Source of the DNA: Kingdonia uniflora
Taxonomy: Eukaryota; Streptophyta; Magnoliopsida; Ranunculales; Circaeasteraceae
DNA length: 64,000 bases
Direction: 5' to 3'
Assembly: GCA_014058105.1 (NCBI GenBank)
Contig: JACGCM010000779.1
Span: 2,108,001-2,172,000, forward strand
The notes below the pieces were generated by a model. It was not told the origin of the DNA, did no database searches, and was given only the letters and a program-made list of their open reading frames with translations. Positions 11,024 to 23,101 of the stretch are shown here, one piece after another. A program made the translations under genes and the position numbers. Numbering within the stretch: position 1 is the stretch's first letter; every line of letters begins with the position of its first letter.

Positions 11024-12103
11024 AGCACTCCACGAATAGGATTCTCGATCAAAAGGCTTCCCACGGATGCAATTCTTCTTTATTTTCATGATGGCGAGTT
11101 TTATATACTTTACTTTGCCTGGATATCTGTTTTTAATCTTGACATTCTTCTTATGGGTATGTTGGGCATGGCCTCACAACATTAGGGCTCAGTAGATAGG
11201 GCCAGGATACCTTGGCCTTGGAGTAGGAGCATTCACCGTAGACTGGGCAGGAATCTCGGCATACCACGGTAGCCCACTAGTGGCACCTTGGTTCTCCATT
11301 CTTAATGTCGATGTGGGGTTCATAATGTTTATCTACATTATCGTCCCTTTGTGTTACTGGAAGTTCAACACATTTGATGCTAAAAAGTTCCCAATATTCT
11401 CAAATCAACTCTTCACTACTACTGGACAGAAATATGATACGACTGAGGTCTTGACACTACAGTATGATCTCAATATTGCGGCATATGATAATTATGGGAA
11501 GCTGTATTTAAGCCCACTATTTACATTGTATGTTGGGTCAAGTTTTGCACGATTTACAGTAACTCTCACTCACGTGGCACTTTTTCATGGAGGGTATAAT
11601 TCTTTGTAAACCATTTCAAGTTTCTCAAGTGTTCCCTTATCTAGCAAGTATTTGTTATGTAGTGATGTACTGACACAAAGCAAAATGGCAATGAAAAGTG
11701 CAAAACTGGACATCCATGCGAGGCTGATGAAGAAGTACAAAGACGTTCCATAATGGTGGTTCCTGAGCTTATTATTTGGTAGCATTGGGCTTTCTCTCTT
11801 AATGCCGTTCATTTGGAAGAAAGACGTGCTCCCATGGTAGGGGATGTTCTTGACTTTCTTTTTAGCTTGGGTCATTTATTCAAGCAATTACAAACCAGGT
11901 ATTCTATCAAATAGTTTCTCCCTATTTCAGTAACATTATGGGAATAAAAAAACAGTTATTTCCCCAAAATGAGATGATCAAGTGACTATTTTTGTGCAGC
12001 AACCTAGGTACGATATTATAACGCAGTTTATAACCGGGTATATTCTACCAGGGAAACCGATAGCTAATATGCTTTTTAAGATTTATGAGAGAATTAGTAC
12101 AGA
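11024..12103 (+). pseudogene. Oligopeptide transporter (OPT family) pseudogene, middle exons
   Basis: OPT proteins are multi-span plasma-membrane carriers of small peptides and metal chelates. Three exon-like blocks are visible. Block 1 (11024 to about 11597) reads RALHE, stop, then membrane segments and IGPGYLGLGVGAFTVDWAGI, PLCYWKFNTFDAKKFPIFSN and ARFTVTLTHVALFHG. Block 2 (about 11676-11890) reads KLDIHARLMKKYKDVP, stop, WWFLSLLFGSIGLSLLMPF. Block 3 (11997-12103) reads QQPRYDIITQF and GYILPGKPIANMLFKIYERI. These match the order and spacing of plant OPT proteins. In-frame stops (11038, 11187 and in block 2) and the abrupt end at 12103 show a dead partial copy. The N-terminal and C-terminal thirds are absent. 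Confidence 0.88.
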
Positions 12104-13068
12104 TAACCGACGGTAAATTCGTCGGTGGCCCAAATAGAAATGTTTGGGTAGGGGATAAGAATCCCATTGAACCCGACGCTTCAATTAATCTATCGAATAC
12201 ACAAGATAACTTGGCAAGGTTTTCCTCTATGGTTTTGATCATCACGGTATTGATCTTGTTTCGAGCCATTGCAAATCGAATCAACACCATCACGGGATCT
12301 AAAAATCACTCTAATGCTAAATATGATGAGAATACGGCACGGAAGCGAAACCGTTTCAATTCAACATAAATTAATCACACAACTAAAGGCTAAACAAATT
12401 AAATTAACATAATTTTTACTCAAAACTAGAGTTTCAACTTTAACAACCTCCAGAACAATCACACCACATTCCTGCATTTATTCTCTAAACCCCTAATTAT
12501 CTCCCTATACTCTCTCCTAAAAGATCCTACTAACCCAATAATAAAGAAACAAAATATTAAAAAAACTCTAGAAGTAACCTAACTAAAATATGCTAGGCCC
12601 TGAACTGTGTGGGAAACGAACATGTGACGCGTGTCACATCATATATAGTCTTTAAAATGGCCATATAGGTGTTGATTAGTTTGGTGTTTTATAAAAGAAT
12701 TTTGGAATGTTTTCCAAAGATATCCTTTTGTTTGATTGATTGAGTTTATCATCAAAATTTTGGAAGGTCGGGTTAATCGGCAGCCGGATTCACCAATTCG
12801 ATAGTATTCTAATTCAAAAATCGTGAGACACACTTTATTCCATATCGCGCTACATTAGATCCTTTTCACTATCATTTTTAATTTCATATTTCTTGCTAAC
12901 GTAGTACTCATTGTTAAAAGGATAACTATGAAAAGAAGGTCTTAAAGGCCGAGCTAAGAATCCAATTAAGAAAATCAAACTCGTAAACCTTGTTATTATA
13001 TATAGCAATTCATTGTCAAGCAGAAAAAATTCATTAGTATGAACTGGTCTAAATGTGTAAATAAAATG
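12104..13068. other. No gene seen
   Basis: Begins with GATAACCGACGGTAAATTCGTCGG directly after the OPT pseudogene, with an inverted CCGACGG/CGTCGG pair. The rest is AT-rich without recognised coding words. Open frames on both strands here (for example 12045-12369) overlap each other and show no family motif. Confidence 0.4.
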
Positions 13069-13690
13069 TCATATATATATACATTACGCAATAGTGTTTT
13101 TCAAATAGACAAGTCTGCCATTGTCTCAAACTTAAATAACAAGTTTGTCATTGTCTTAAAGATAAAAAGGGGCTGAGATTTATAGGAAAGAACGAGATCG
13201 ACGGATGAGATTTGTTCAATTCTCATACTTAGAGGTAGTTTCGACAAAACACATAAAAGGGAGGGTAGTTAAGTGTTATTGGTTTGAACTTAAAATACTC
13301 AAAACACTAATTGGTTTTAAATACAGTGACTTCATCTCTCCAACTCTTCGTCTCTCCCAACTCTCCGTTTTCTTCCACTCCAAGAAAATTTCCAACCTCC
13401 TCAAATCTTCTCTAAACCATATCTCTATATGCGAACCTTCTCATAGTTGGATCACTCTACACTCAGATCTTCAAATTTCACCAAGGTAAGCTTAATCTTT
13501 CGCCCATTGATAACGATAACATTGAAATCAACTCCTTTCATAACGTTTAAATCGGTGATCTTAGCTATCTATGGGTCTTCCCTTAACAAATCAAAGGTCG
13601 AAACATTGACTTGGCTTTGTTTTGCAGTGAAGAAAGTGTGATTGAGTGATTCGCAAAATGAGTTCTTTCGATAAGGATGATAGGAAAAGT
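13069..13690 (+). other. Helitron H1 5' region with a possible spliced leader
   Basis: A CT-rich stretch (CTCTCCAACTCTTCGTCTCTC near 13335) is shared with H2 (19560-19620). It is followed by a donor-like AAGGTAAGC (13486) and an acceptor-like TTTTGCAG (13620-13627). Shortly after is an ATG (13658) reading MSSFDKDDRK before another GTAAGT (13690). This looks like a promoter and 5' leader of a captured or Helitron gene; no domain was recognised. Confidence 0.35.
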
Positions 13691-15223
13691 AAGTGATCAT
13701 TACTATTGTAGTAGTTTAAGTGGTCTTACCAATTGTATTCTCTATTTTGATTCACTCTTCACTGCTGCTGTGAAGTCCTCAGCATCTGATTTCTTCACGC
13801 TTTGCTTCATCTTCTTCAAGGTACTCTTCGTCTCTCGCATCTTCTCTTTTTTGATTCTCTTTATAGTGATTTAATGATTGATAATGATTGATAGTCTGCT
13901 ATTATCAATCTATTTTTTCTCCTTCTCTTTTTTACTTCTCTGTTTTTTCTGCAATTATCAAGTCTGCTATGTTGTTCGTTGCTCTGTTTTTATGGAAATT
14001 AGTTTAGGCTTCACAATTAGTTTATTGTATTTTTGAACACCTGTGTTGAAGTGTCGATGGAAAATCACAATTAGTTTAGGATGTTTTGTCCCTCAAATTT
14101 CTAATTGGGCAAAGTAAAACTAAAATGAAGTTCCGCGATAGTACCTTGATTTTCTTACAATTCATTTTTTTCCTTCGCCTGCGTTTTCGAAGAACCAAAC
14201 ACAGCTTTAGCGTAAGAGGTATGTGGAGTCAAGATGTCGAAGGAAATGTTTGGACTTTGAAGGGGAGATCTCATAGGCAATGTTTGGACTTAGACTATAT
14301 GATATCTTTTAGTTCCCTGGGATATATAGCTAACGGAAGGAAGCAAAATATACATATATTCACATCCAGCTTTATGTAATTATGGATTTACGATAATGTG
14401 AAATTATGTAAGCAACTGGAACATACAACTTTATATAAAAAGTATCCCACCACTAGGGCACTAACAGGAAGAAAAAATAAATCATAATTAAACATATTTG
14501 CTTACCTAGAAGCTTTAGATTTAGTCATATACAAGCTCAAAAAGATAAAACAGGAGCACCTATACCGGAGAAACAAAATGGGGGCAGAATTTGATGGACC
14601 TAAACTTTATCCTCGGTCAAAATTTTGGAGTTCCAAGACCCTATTAGCTTCCCATTATTTCTTTTAAGTTTGATGTTTGGAACCAGATTAGAATAAGTAC
14701 TTAAAGTGCCAGATTAATATAAGTACACAGGCAAACACGCAGTAGAATCATAAAATCGAGATGTTTATGTGCTTCACTTAAAAACTATGTCCCAGACAAA
14801 GTAACCTTGAAGCTCAATTTCACTAGAATAAGATACCCCACCTTCGCACAGAGCTCAATCACTTTTTAGAAAAGTTATATGTTTTATCTAATCAGCTCTG
14901 AGAAATATGCCTATAAGATTGTATGGGCACTATATATGCCTTAGATGAACTCCCTAGGTATCAGTGTATGTTACAAGCAAGCCAAGGCATGCTTTTTTCC
15001 GCCCAACAACCAGGTTGTGTATACATGGCCCTAATATCATATGTATCTTTATGAATGAGAGCAAAACACAGCAGTTCTCTTGAAATGACACCTCGAAGTT
15101 ATATACTATATCTTTCTTATAAGCCTCAAGTGCTTAAATAGTAGCTACTTTTTTCTGTTTCATTATTACTTTAAGATTCTTTGATCACCTATGTCATTGT
15201 AATTAGATTTCATTGCTAACTTC
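13691..15223. other. Helitron H1 internal, nothing assigned
   Basis: AT-rich sequence with short open frames only. A second CT-rich, exon-like stretch (about 13740-13820) ends in TTCAAG/GTACTC, which could be a splice donor. No recognised protein. Confidence 0.35.
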
Positions 15224-16250
15224 ATGACAAATTTGCCGCCAAACAATAACAACAACAACAACAAAAATGGAAGAAACAACAACGAAAATAATACTCTTCC
15301 TATTCCTCAAGTAAGTAAAGCTTTATACTTTTGTATTTATAATTTATACATGAGTTTACTATTGCCACCTGCATATTAACTACTGTAAACATTTTTGAGA
15401 TTATCTTTTTATATTAACTACTATATAAGCATTTCTTAGTTAACTTTAGCATTGTACACTTTTGAGTTATGACTTTGTTAATTTTATGTTTAGATAGATA
15501 TTTTTAGTTAATTTTATAAAAAAAATTACTGTTCCAACTATTAATTAGGAATCACCATGTACATTGATGCATTATTTAAATAGGTTTTACCCTACTCATT
15601 GTAATTTTTATTTAAATAGGTTTTGCCCCGTACCGTAGATATGAGAAGCGTCCCTATACCTTCTGTTGACTGTATAGTGATAAGAGAAACACCTTCAAAT
15701 GAGGTTTCAACACCCATTGTTAGGGAAGGACTCTCAAAAAGGCTACTAGCTCAACATGCCCGAAGAGAAAAAGAAAAACATAAAACAACCAATCTTGATC
15801 AACCAATGCAACAACCAATACAACAAGATCATTCTAAGAGTTCAATAGCACAACGTGCCATCAGAGAACGCGAGCGGCAACAAAGGAAATCTAGGTGTAC
15901 TGGATCCCCCGCTCCTGAAAACATAATAGAAACCGATTTTTCCCTGCCTTTACCACCTGACAGTGTGACAACTTTGGAATAGCCACATCGAACGACGGAG
16001 GTGACTAACCTATTGAGTCCAGTTAAAACAAATGATGAATATCGAACCGGTAAGAAACTTCCGCCCAAAATATTGAATCAATTTCTTCAGTTCATCTCAT
16101 AGGTTCTCATTGTAAAATTTGTGAATTCAACAGAAATGGGTCGAGCTTTACCACAGGAATTATAGGCATGGGAGCTGCTTCAAATTGGATATCAGGACGT
16201 ATTGTTTGCTTGAGTATCAACCGGAGTGGGTAAAAATTGTCTTCAAATGT
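15224..16250 (+). pseudogene. Unrecognised three-exon gene fragment carried by Helitron H1
   Basis: Three exon-like blocks join with consistent phase. Exon 1 (15224-15310) starts at ATG and is Asn-rich (MTNLPPNNNN...), ending CAA/GTAAGT. Exon 2 (15620-16049) begins after AATAG and reads VLPRTVDMRSVPIPSV, then the basic repeats LSKRLLAQHARREKEK and SSIAQRAIRERERQQRKS. After a TAG at 15980 it stays open (TTEVTNLLSPVKTNDEYR) to the donor GGTAAG. Exon 3 begins at 16134 (acceptor TTCAACAG) and reads MGRALPQEL, stop, AWELLQIGYQD. The two Arg-rich AQ-ARRE/RERE repeats are somewhat like the N-termini of plant Helitron proteins, but I cannot name a family. Two in-frame stops indicate a decayed copy. 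Confidence 0.45.
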
Positions 16251-16868
16251 GATGAGTAATCAAATAATACCATATGCTAAGAATAAAGCCATATAGGCTT
16301 ATTTGCTTAATATGTTAAACTTAGTAGGCGTTATGTTTACTTTAATTTTGATAGAAGATCCAAACCAAAATGGCTTTTAGATCCTCTTATGTTACTTTTG
16401 ATTTTGAATTGGCGATATGACTGAATTAGTTGTAAAGGGGATTATCTCTTAGATAAATTCTTTTTTTTTTTGCTTGAACTCTTTTGGTGGTACTTGGTTT
16501 GTTTGGGGTTGCTTTAAGGTATAATCAACTTGAATATCCACTGTAAGAGTACCATGTCTCCATGTAATTGATTTTGGTTAAATTTTGAAAATTGAGTATA
16601 TAAATTATAATATTTAGTTTTGATGGAAGTGGAAGTTAAAGGAGTGGAGGAACAGGTGGCTTATGGCAGAAGAGAATTGGGTCTTATCTCTCTATGGTTG
16701 GACCCTCTAACTCATACAAGGAAGGGTCATTTATGTAGAGAAGTTTGGCATTACCCTTTGTTTTGCATCCTTAAACAAGGTTAGCATCCAAGACTGCACT
16801 TATTCCAATATCGTTCTTATGATTCTTATCAAACTTTTTTGCTGCTTATCATACAAATACCTTGCACA

Positions 16869-17158
16869 GAATGGTGGTTGAAGAACTTGATGAGAAGAAG
16901 GAGACCCTGAAAGTTACATGGATTAAGGTTAACACGTGAGTATTTTAAATTTAAGTTCTAGGTATCATTTGCTAATCCTCAGATACTTATTGGTTATATT
17001 GCATTTGTTTTTTATGCAGTTATTTTGGATCCATCTTTTCTACATTATTGCCAGGAACAATGGCAAAACTAGAGCCTCCTGAAGGATGTACTTTCTTGGA
17101 TGCTCTTGATATATCATTGCTTCTCTTCAAACCAGCCTCACTTTATATACGTGATGAG
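16869..17158 (+). pseudogene. SMC2: SMC2 (condensin subunit) fragment captured by Helitron
   Basis: SMC2 is an ATPase of the condensin complex that compacts chromosomes. Exon a (16869-16935, acceptor TTGCACAG, donor GTGAGT) reads MVVEELDEKKETLKVTWIKV. Exon b (17020-17158, acceptor TTTATGCAG, donor GTACTG) reads [19 protein letters not shown], then FLDALD joined directly to [14 protein letters not shown]. In intact SMC2 the segment between these last two words holds the ABC signature (LSGGQ), so about 30 residues are deleted. The Walker B-like LYILDE is changed to LYIRDE. Only a piece of the C-terminal head remains; it cannot act as an ATPase. Confidence 0.8.
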
Positions 17159-19330
17159 GTACTGTTATTTTCCATCCCAGACATCAAATTATTTTAGATG
17201 TATCATGCTAATTTCAAAATTATTGAAATCTTTGCCAAGGAACATATACACTATATTGACATATATCTTATTTGGATGACTGCTTGATGTACTACTTCAA
17301 TACTTTTTTATGGATAACATATACCAATAAGTCTTACATGGAAATTAGATTGCCCCCATTATGCAAGGAAATTAGATTGTCCCATATTACAACTCTGACT
17401 GCTCTGCTTGAACCCAAGACGACTCACAGATGCAGTCATTCAGTAGTTACACCTCTATGAAAGGCACAAAACTTGCCTTGGGAAGAAGATGGTTTATTTT
17501 CTTTTAAAACGGGAAGAATATGCCTAGAACATTTTATTTGTATGCGTGCCTTTCGAAGAGAGTTTGATTCATTTTTCTCCTTTGACAAGTTTCTAAACTG
17601 TTCTTGATCCATATTTTTCATCTAAGCCAGAAAAGATAGTTATCAACTCCAGAGTTCAGTGGGCAGAGCTCTTGAGACTGAATAACGAGTTCTCTCTGAG
17701 ATTCAAAAAGCAAATATCATTCTATTTAGAAACAAATGATACTAGACATGGATTATATTGTGTAGAAAATCTGATACTTCAGCTGAAGAACAAGTAGCTG
17801 TCCAGATAATGGACGGAACTGCCTTTCTGAAAATGGATGGAACTGCTATCCAGAAAATGGATGACATGACAGATGCTTACAGTCACAACAACAACAACTC
17901 ACATAAAGATGCGCATGAAAGATTTTGAGAACCTCATCAAAAATGGGGTAGAAGGAAGCAACAGAGTTGCACTAGCAAATTCTGGCTATCCAGAAAATGG
18001 ATGGAAAAGAAATGCAAAGGCAGTTCTCTCAAGCGCTTATCTCGGTTTAGAAAATGGATAGGGAAAATTCTGGAGATGCTACCCAACTGATCCGTGCCAC
18101 TTATAGCTGGTAGAGCTTAAAACTACAACAACATTACAAAAGCAAGTTCAGAACCTCAGCAAAACTAAAGCAGGAGGCAACAAGAAGGAGGTGGAGAAGG
18201 AAGCAACAAGCAGTTCTCTCAAGCATGCTCACTTCAGAGATGAGGATTATATCGTGTTTTATTTTAGAGAACAACCGTCTTTTTATCACCATTCATATAT
18301 ATATTCATTCCACCTGTAATTCGTGAATTTCCAATGATTAAACGAAAAGGCTATAGAGCTTAATTGCGAGCATTTGATTTTGTTTTCTTAATCTTGGAAT
18401 ATTTGCAGCGGATCATTTGTTTCATGTATAGTAAGATTTCTTTCATAGTGTTTTCTTTGGTAATTATCTAGAAGGTTTTGGGGTTGGCAAGTTTGCAGAT
18501 TAAGCTCCAATCATGCTAATCATATCAATTCAAAACCTTGATCTCTGAGATTTATTTTATTAACGTATCAATTTTTATGTTTAGACTGTTCATGATTTCT
18601 TTCTATGCTTTTTATTAGAATGTAAGGGTAACCATTAGAGTCATGAAATATTCATATCTTCTCAGGTTCGGGAGATCAAATTGTTATACTTTTACCACAA
18701 CCGGCCTGCTTGATTCCAGTTTGTGACTTCAACATTTTGTCATGCTAACTGGTAAGACCTCAATCTGTAGTTTGAACTGAAATTATAATATTATAAGATT
18801 GCATTCTTCTAAATGTAAGCATATGTGCCTCTCTGCTGACAGTCATCACTATGTGAAGATGACATGGAGAAAATCCCCTTTGGGTTTTTCAAGTTTTTTG
18901 TCCATGCTTGCCACTAAAACTTGACTTTATACGATATTTACATTCCTAGAGATGTAAATATAGTCATTTAACAAAGCTTCAGTCTGGATTAGGCTGACAT
19001 GCACGGCAATAAATCATTAAGATGCAATGATCGGTAACATGAAGGTGCGTCGACAAATCAATTGCGCATATGTATATAACACTTTTGCTTCTAGAGGGAC
19101 ATCAAAGATGAGTTTATCTTTGAACCCCAAATGGACATGTCAAAGTTTAGGGTTTAGGTTTAGGTACTTGGGATTGCTTGCATGTATTGGGCTTCAAGAG
19201 CTTCATTTATCCATTACTTAGTCAGTAGAGTAGACAGGTTATGGGAGAGTGAAGTATTTTTTTGAAGTAGAAATATTTGTATGGATATTAGTGTTCTTTA
19301 TAGTATTTGTTTGTATGGATATAATATATG
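17159..19330. other. Helitron H1 internal, nothing assigned
   Basis: Contains several copies of TCCAGAAAATGGATG-like words near 17815-18060, so part is repetitive. Open frames are short and overlap. No recognised protein or RNA. Confidence 0.35.
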
Positions 19331-19992
19331 TGAAATATTTATGATCTTTAGCGCCGAAGGCGCATTAACGGAAATTTTTTGTAGCACTGAAGGCGCGTCG
19401 ACGTATTTATCGTGGCGAGCCTAAATAAGGGCTGAGATTTATGGGAAAGAACGAGATCGACAGACGAGATTTGTTCAATTCTCATACTCAGGGGTAGTTT
19501 CGAAAAAACATTAAAAGGGTAAGGGTAGTCAAGTCTTATTGATTCTCTTTTATTATCTCTCCCAACTCTTCATCTCTCCCTCTTCAACTCTTCATCTCTC
19601 CCAACTCTTCGTCTCCCACATGGTACTCTCTCTCTCTCCCTTTCTTTCTATCTCTTTCTAAGCATCTAGATGTTAAGAACATATCTCACATCACAATACA
19701 AGGACTTTATTGGTTTCAATGCAGTATTTTATTCTGTTTGTTTGAATGTGTTAACATATACGGGTGGTATTTTATTCTCCCATAACATAGAGAAGAAAAA
19801 GAAGAAGAAGAGACTGTTACTGGCCATCTGCGAAACTGTCTTCCACTTGCAAAACCATTGTTCAGCAAGGAGAGATCCCCAAATCGCAGCAAACCCTAAC
19901 CTATACTACGATTCCCAAATTGATTAAGTCTGAGCTCAAAATTAGGCAAAATCAAAGTACTCACTCTTTCAAAATTGGGCGAAATCAAGGTA

Positions 19993-20009
19993 TTCTCTCT
20001 CTCTCTCTC

Positions 20010-20055
<46 letters not shown>

Positions 20056-20098
20056 ATGTTGTAGTTGTAATTGTAATTGTAATTGTAATTGTTATTGT
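19993..20098. repeat. (CT)n and (TTGTAA)n microsatellites
   Basis: About 30 CT units (19993-20052), then about six copies of a TTGTAA-type hexamer (20062-20098). The open frame across it, a poly Leu-Ser string, is not a gene. Confidence 0.95.
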
Positions 20099-20247
20099 GG
20101 ACAACAGGTGATTGCTGCAGATTTTGTATGAGAAGACATGGACCATTCTAGCAGACTTGCAAACAATTTTTGACTTCCTTTAGATGAACCCAAGCTCTCG
20201 TCCTTCTGGTGAACCCAAGCTCTCTAATTCTGAATGATGCAAGCTCA

Positions 20248-20342
20248 GACACTGGGGAGTGGAAACAAGATATAAGGGGAATCTTTTCAGCTAGCAGTGC
20301 ATATGAGTGGTTAAGGGACAAGAGGCCAATACAATGGTGGTA
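20248..20342 (+). pseudogene. LINE-type zf-RVT domain fragment
   Basis: Reads TGEWKQDIRGIFSASSAYEW, then LRDKRPIQWW and a stop. The pattern W-x-x-x-x-G-x-FS-x-x-SAY, followed by a WW pair, is the zinc-binding domain (zf-RVT) found after the reverse transcriptase of plant LINE-like elements. Only about 30 residues remain, inside Helitron H2. Confidence 0.55.
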
Positions 20343-21122
20343 ATCTAATTTAATGTTTACTAATATGAGTGCATATGAATGTACTAATGCTATACATATG
20401 CTAATTGATATTTTTGCAACTGTGTTTACTTAATGACTTTTTGTAACCGTGTTTATTTAACGATGTCTTTGTAGAAGATATACTTGCTGCCCTTAAGGAA
20501 CTCTTTATGGTACCAATTTACCATAAGGCTATGTCACTTCTAGCATTACAATGATCCCCATGATTACGTAATGCCAAATAGTATGATGAAGGAAGTGTCG
20601 CGTCAATGAATTTGAGAGATGCAGTTTGGACATTTATATTCACAATGGGTTTTGAAACATTAATAAGGGGGAAGGAACGTTCATGGATGATTATGTAGCG
20701 CCAAATAGTAGTATGAAGGAAGTGCCACATCAATGAATTTGAGAGTTTTTAACACCGAATGCGCGATAATGGATAATTATGTAGCGCCGAAGGCGCGTCG
20801 ACATTGTTGCCGTGGCGAGCCACGGGTAGTACTAGTATTATACATTAGGGAACGGTGTTTTTCGTATAGACATATTTGTCATTGTCTCAAGGATAAAGAG
20901 GGTCTGGGATTTGTGAGAAAGAGGGAGATGGATGGCCTAGATTACTTCTACTCTTTAGCTTAGGGGTACTTTCAATATTGTCTCTCTCTCTCTCCTATCA
21001 AAGCTAGGACTCTTCTTCTTTCAAACTACTCGGACTCTTCTTCTCTATATCTCTCTTGACTCTTCTTCTTCTCTCCATCTCTCTGTGTCTCCATCCCTCC
21101 AGACTCTTCTTCTTTCAAGGTA

Positions 21123-21123
21123 C

Positions 21124-21172
<49 letters not shown>
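21123..21172. repeat. (TC)n microsatellite
   Basis: About 25 TC units, preceded and followed by CT-rich DNA. The open frame through it is an artefact. Confidence 0.95.
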
Positions 21173-21175
<3 letters not shown>

Positions 21176-21855
21176 TTTTCTTTACTCTGTCTTTACTTGC
21201 TATTTTAATCGTTGTGACTTATCTCTTATTACTTTTAAGTCTATGCATTCCTGTTATAAGTCTCTCTCTCTCTATTTCCCTCTCTTTTTACTATGTTGCT
21301 ATTGTATTTCCTTTCATGTCAATATGGAGAAAACCCCCAAGTCCCCATGAACAATAATATGTGTAGATATTTTTTAGCCATTTCTTATACCAGATTTTTT
21401 TCTATTGGTAAAGATAAATCCCATTGTGTTTCTTGCACTCTAGCATACCATTGTACCATATTTCCACATTGACATGCAATCTAATGACTCCAAAAAAAAG
21501 TACCCCTAATTGTCTGCCATATAGTTCGCGTAAATTGCTTCTAGCTCCATCTTTGATTTCCTCCAACAAATTATGATTGCTCTTGAAATAATGTGTCTCC
21601 CTTCAGCTAAACCACAATGGCCATAAGAATTTTAATACAATGTGATGGCATTCGCTTCGACCCCCCTTCTTTGTCATTTGTTAAAAAACCTTATTCCCGC
21701 CTGATACCACAATCCCCCTAACCATTCAGCTGAACTCCATTTATGCGCAATCCAAGTTACTAGACTTTGAGTACTCAGCTAAGGGTGTTCCAATAACAAC
21801 ATTGCCAGCATCAGCTTTCAACGTCATTCTTATTGCCTTTGCATGATTTTTTTTA

Positions 21856-22323
<468 letters not shown>

Positions 22324-22865
22324 TAAAGGTTAGTACTTTCAGACCACTGTTCTAGAAATGATATTCTTATTTCAAATTGTGTGGCTTTTATCTAATCAAA
22401 GGCCTCTTATAAATAATGCTAACTTCATGTTTTCTGTAAATAGATAATTGCATAAATCATTGATCACTTAACAATGATTATCAAAACCATTGTTCTAAAA
22501 GTTATTAATGGTCTGCTCCCTGAGTAGTTTACTTCTTCCTTGGATTTCTCCATGTACTATAGTTTTACTTCACCTAGAGGTATGGAAATACATTAATGAA
22601 AGAACTAATGACTAATCTATATTACATTACACAATGGTGTTTGAGTTTGTTATTTTTTTTTTTTTTGATTATGACCCAGAATCTTTAATATTGAAGAGTT
22701 CTACTTTATGATTTTTTTCCAGTTTACAGATTATTATAGATTTACTCAACAAGTTCATGAAATAATGGCAAGCCCTCTCTCACTCTCTTTATTAGCATTT
22801 ATGGAAATTTCATTGTTTTATTCTGATTTAGTTCACAAATGATTAATAATTTTTTAACTTTCCAG

Positions 22866-23101
22866 GGAAGATTTTTATTTTATTTGAAATTTGATATTCG
22901 AGGGAAATCTGATTTGTCTGAACAACAATTGTCTTATACGGTCATCGTCATCGATCAAGATGTAAGGATGAACGATAGCTTCGCGTTTGTTGATTCAATA
23001 ATTACACATGTTGTCAATGCCAGTCACATGCAGATTAAGCATCAAATTTTGTTTGATGATTATACTCATATTTTGTTTGATAATTACCCCCATATTTGTT
23101 G
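22866..23101 (+). pseudogene. Unrecognised exon-like fragment in Helitron H4
   Basis: After an acceptor-like AACTTTCCAG the frame reads GRFLFYLKFDIRGKSDLSEQ, then LSYTVIVIDQDVRMNDSFAF and VDSIITHVVNASHMQIKHQ, open to a stop at 23101. The composition is protein-like and the acceptor is good, so this is probably a captured exon. I do not recognise the family. A 3' end with a repeated FD(D/N)Y-HI phrase may be a short duplication. Confidence 0.35.

Larger units (their letters stand above)
13069..19419 (+). mobile_element. Helitron H1 (gene-carrying, decayed 3' end)
   Basis: The left end, TC followed by AT repeats and ACATTACGCAATAGTGTTTTT, aligns with the cleaner 5' end of H4 (TCTATATTACATTACACAATG, 22616) and with H3 at 20836. 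The next 200 bases, including GGGCTGAGATTTAT, GAACGAGATCGAC and TTTGTTCAATTCTCATAC, reappear in H2 at 19431. The right end carries the family's subterminal hairpins (GCGCCGAAGGCGC at about 19371 and a variant at about 19388) and half of the terminal hairpin. The final CTAG is lost. No Rep/helicase was found, so it is non-autonomous. It carries the SMC2 piece and the unrecognised gene below. Nested or lost pieces inside 6.3 kb cannot be excluded. Confidence 0.6.
19425..20835 (+). mobile_element. Helitron H2 (5' end truncated)
   Basis: Starts inside the shared 5' region (TAAATAAGGGCTGAGATTTAT, equivalent to about 13125 of H1), fused to the broken 3' end of H1. The right end is complete: two GCGCCGAAGGCGC-type hairpins (a decayed one at about 20754, then 20783-20795), the terminal hairpin CCGTGGCGAGCCACGG (20810-20825) and CTAG at 20832-20835 followed by T, as expected for a Helitron. 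No replicase was found. Confidence 0.7.

Noticed and set aside
12085..12369. 94-codon frame following the OPT pseudogene as its continuation
   Set aside because: OPT similarity stops at 12103; the later residues do not match OPT and an equally long frame overlaps on the other strand.
19920..20111. Open frame with long Leu-Ser run
   Set aside because: Translation of the (CT)n microsatellite; no start context or homology.
21085..21357. 90-codon open frame rich in Ser and Leu
   Set aside because: Runs through the (TC)n microsatellite and CT-rich Helitron leader.
22324..22616. TPP riboswitch after the THIC fragment
   Set aside because: No CTGAGA / GGAGAAA-type aptamer words or paired stems were found downstream; the fragment seems to end before the aptamer.
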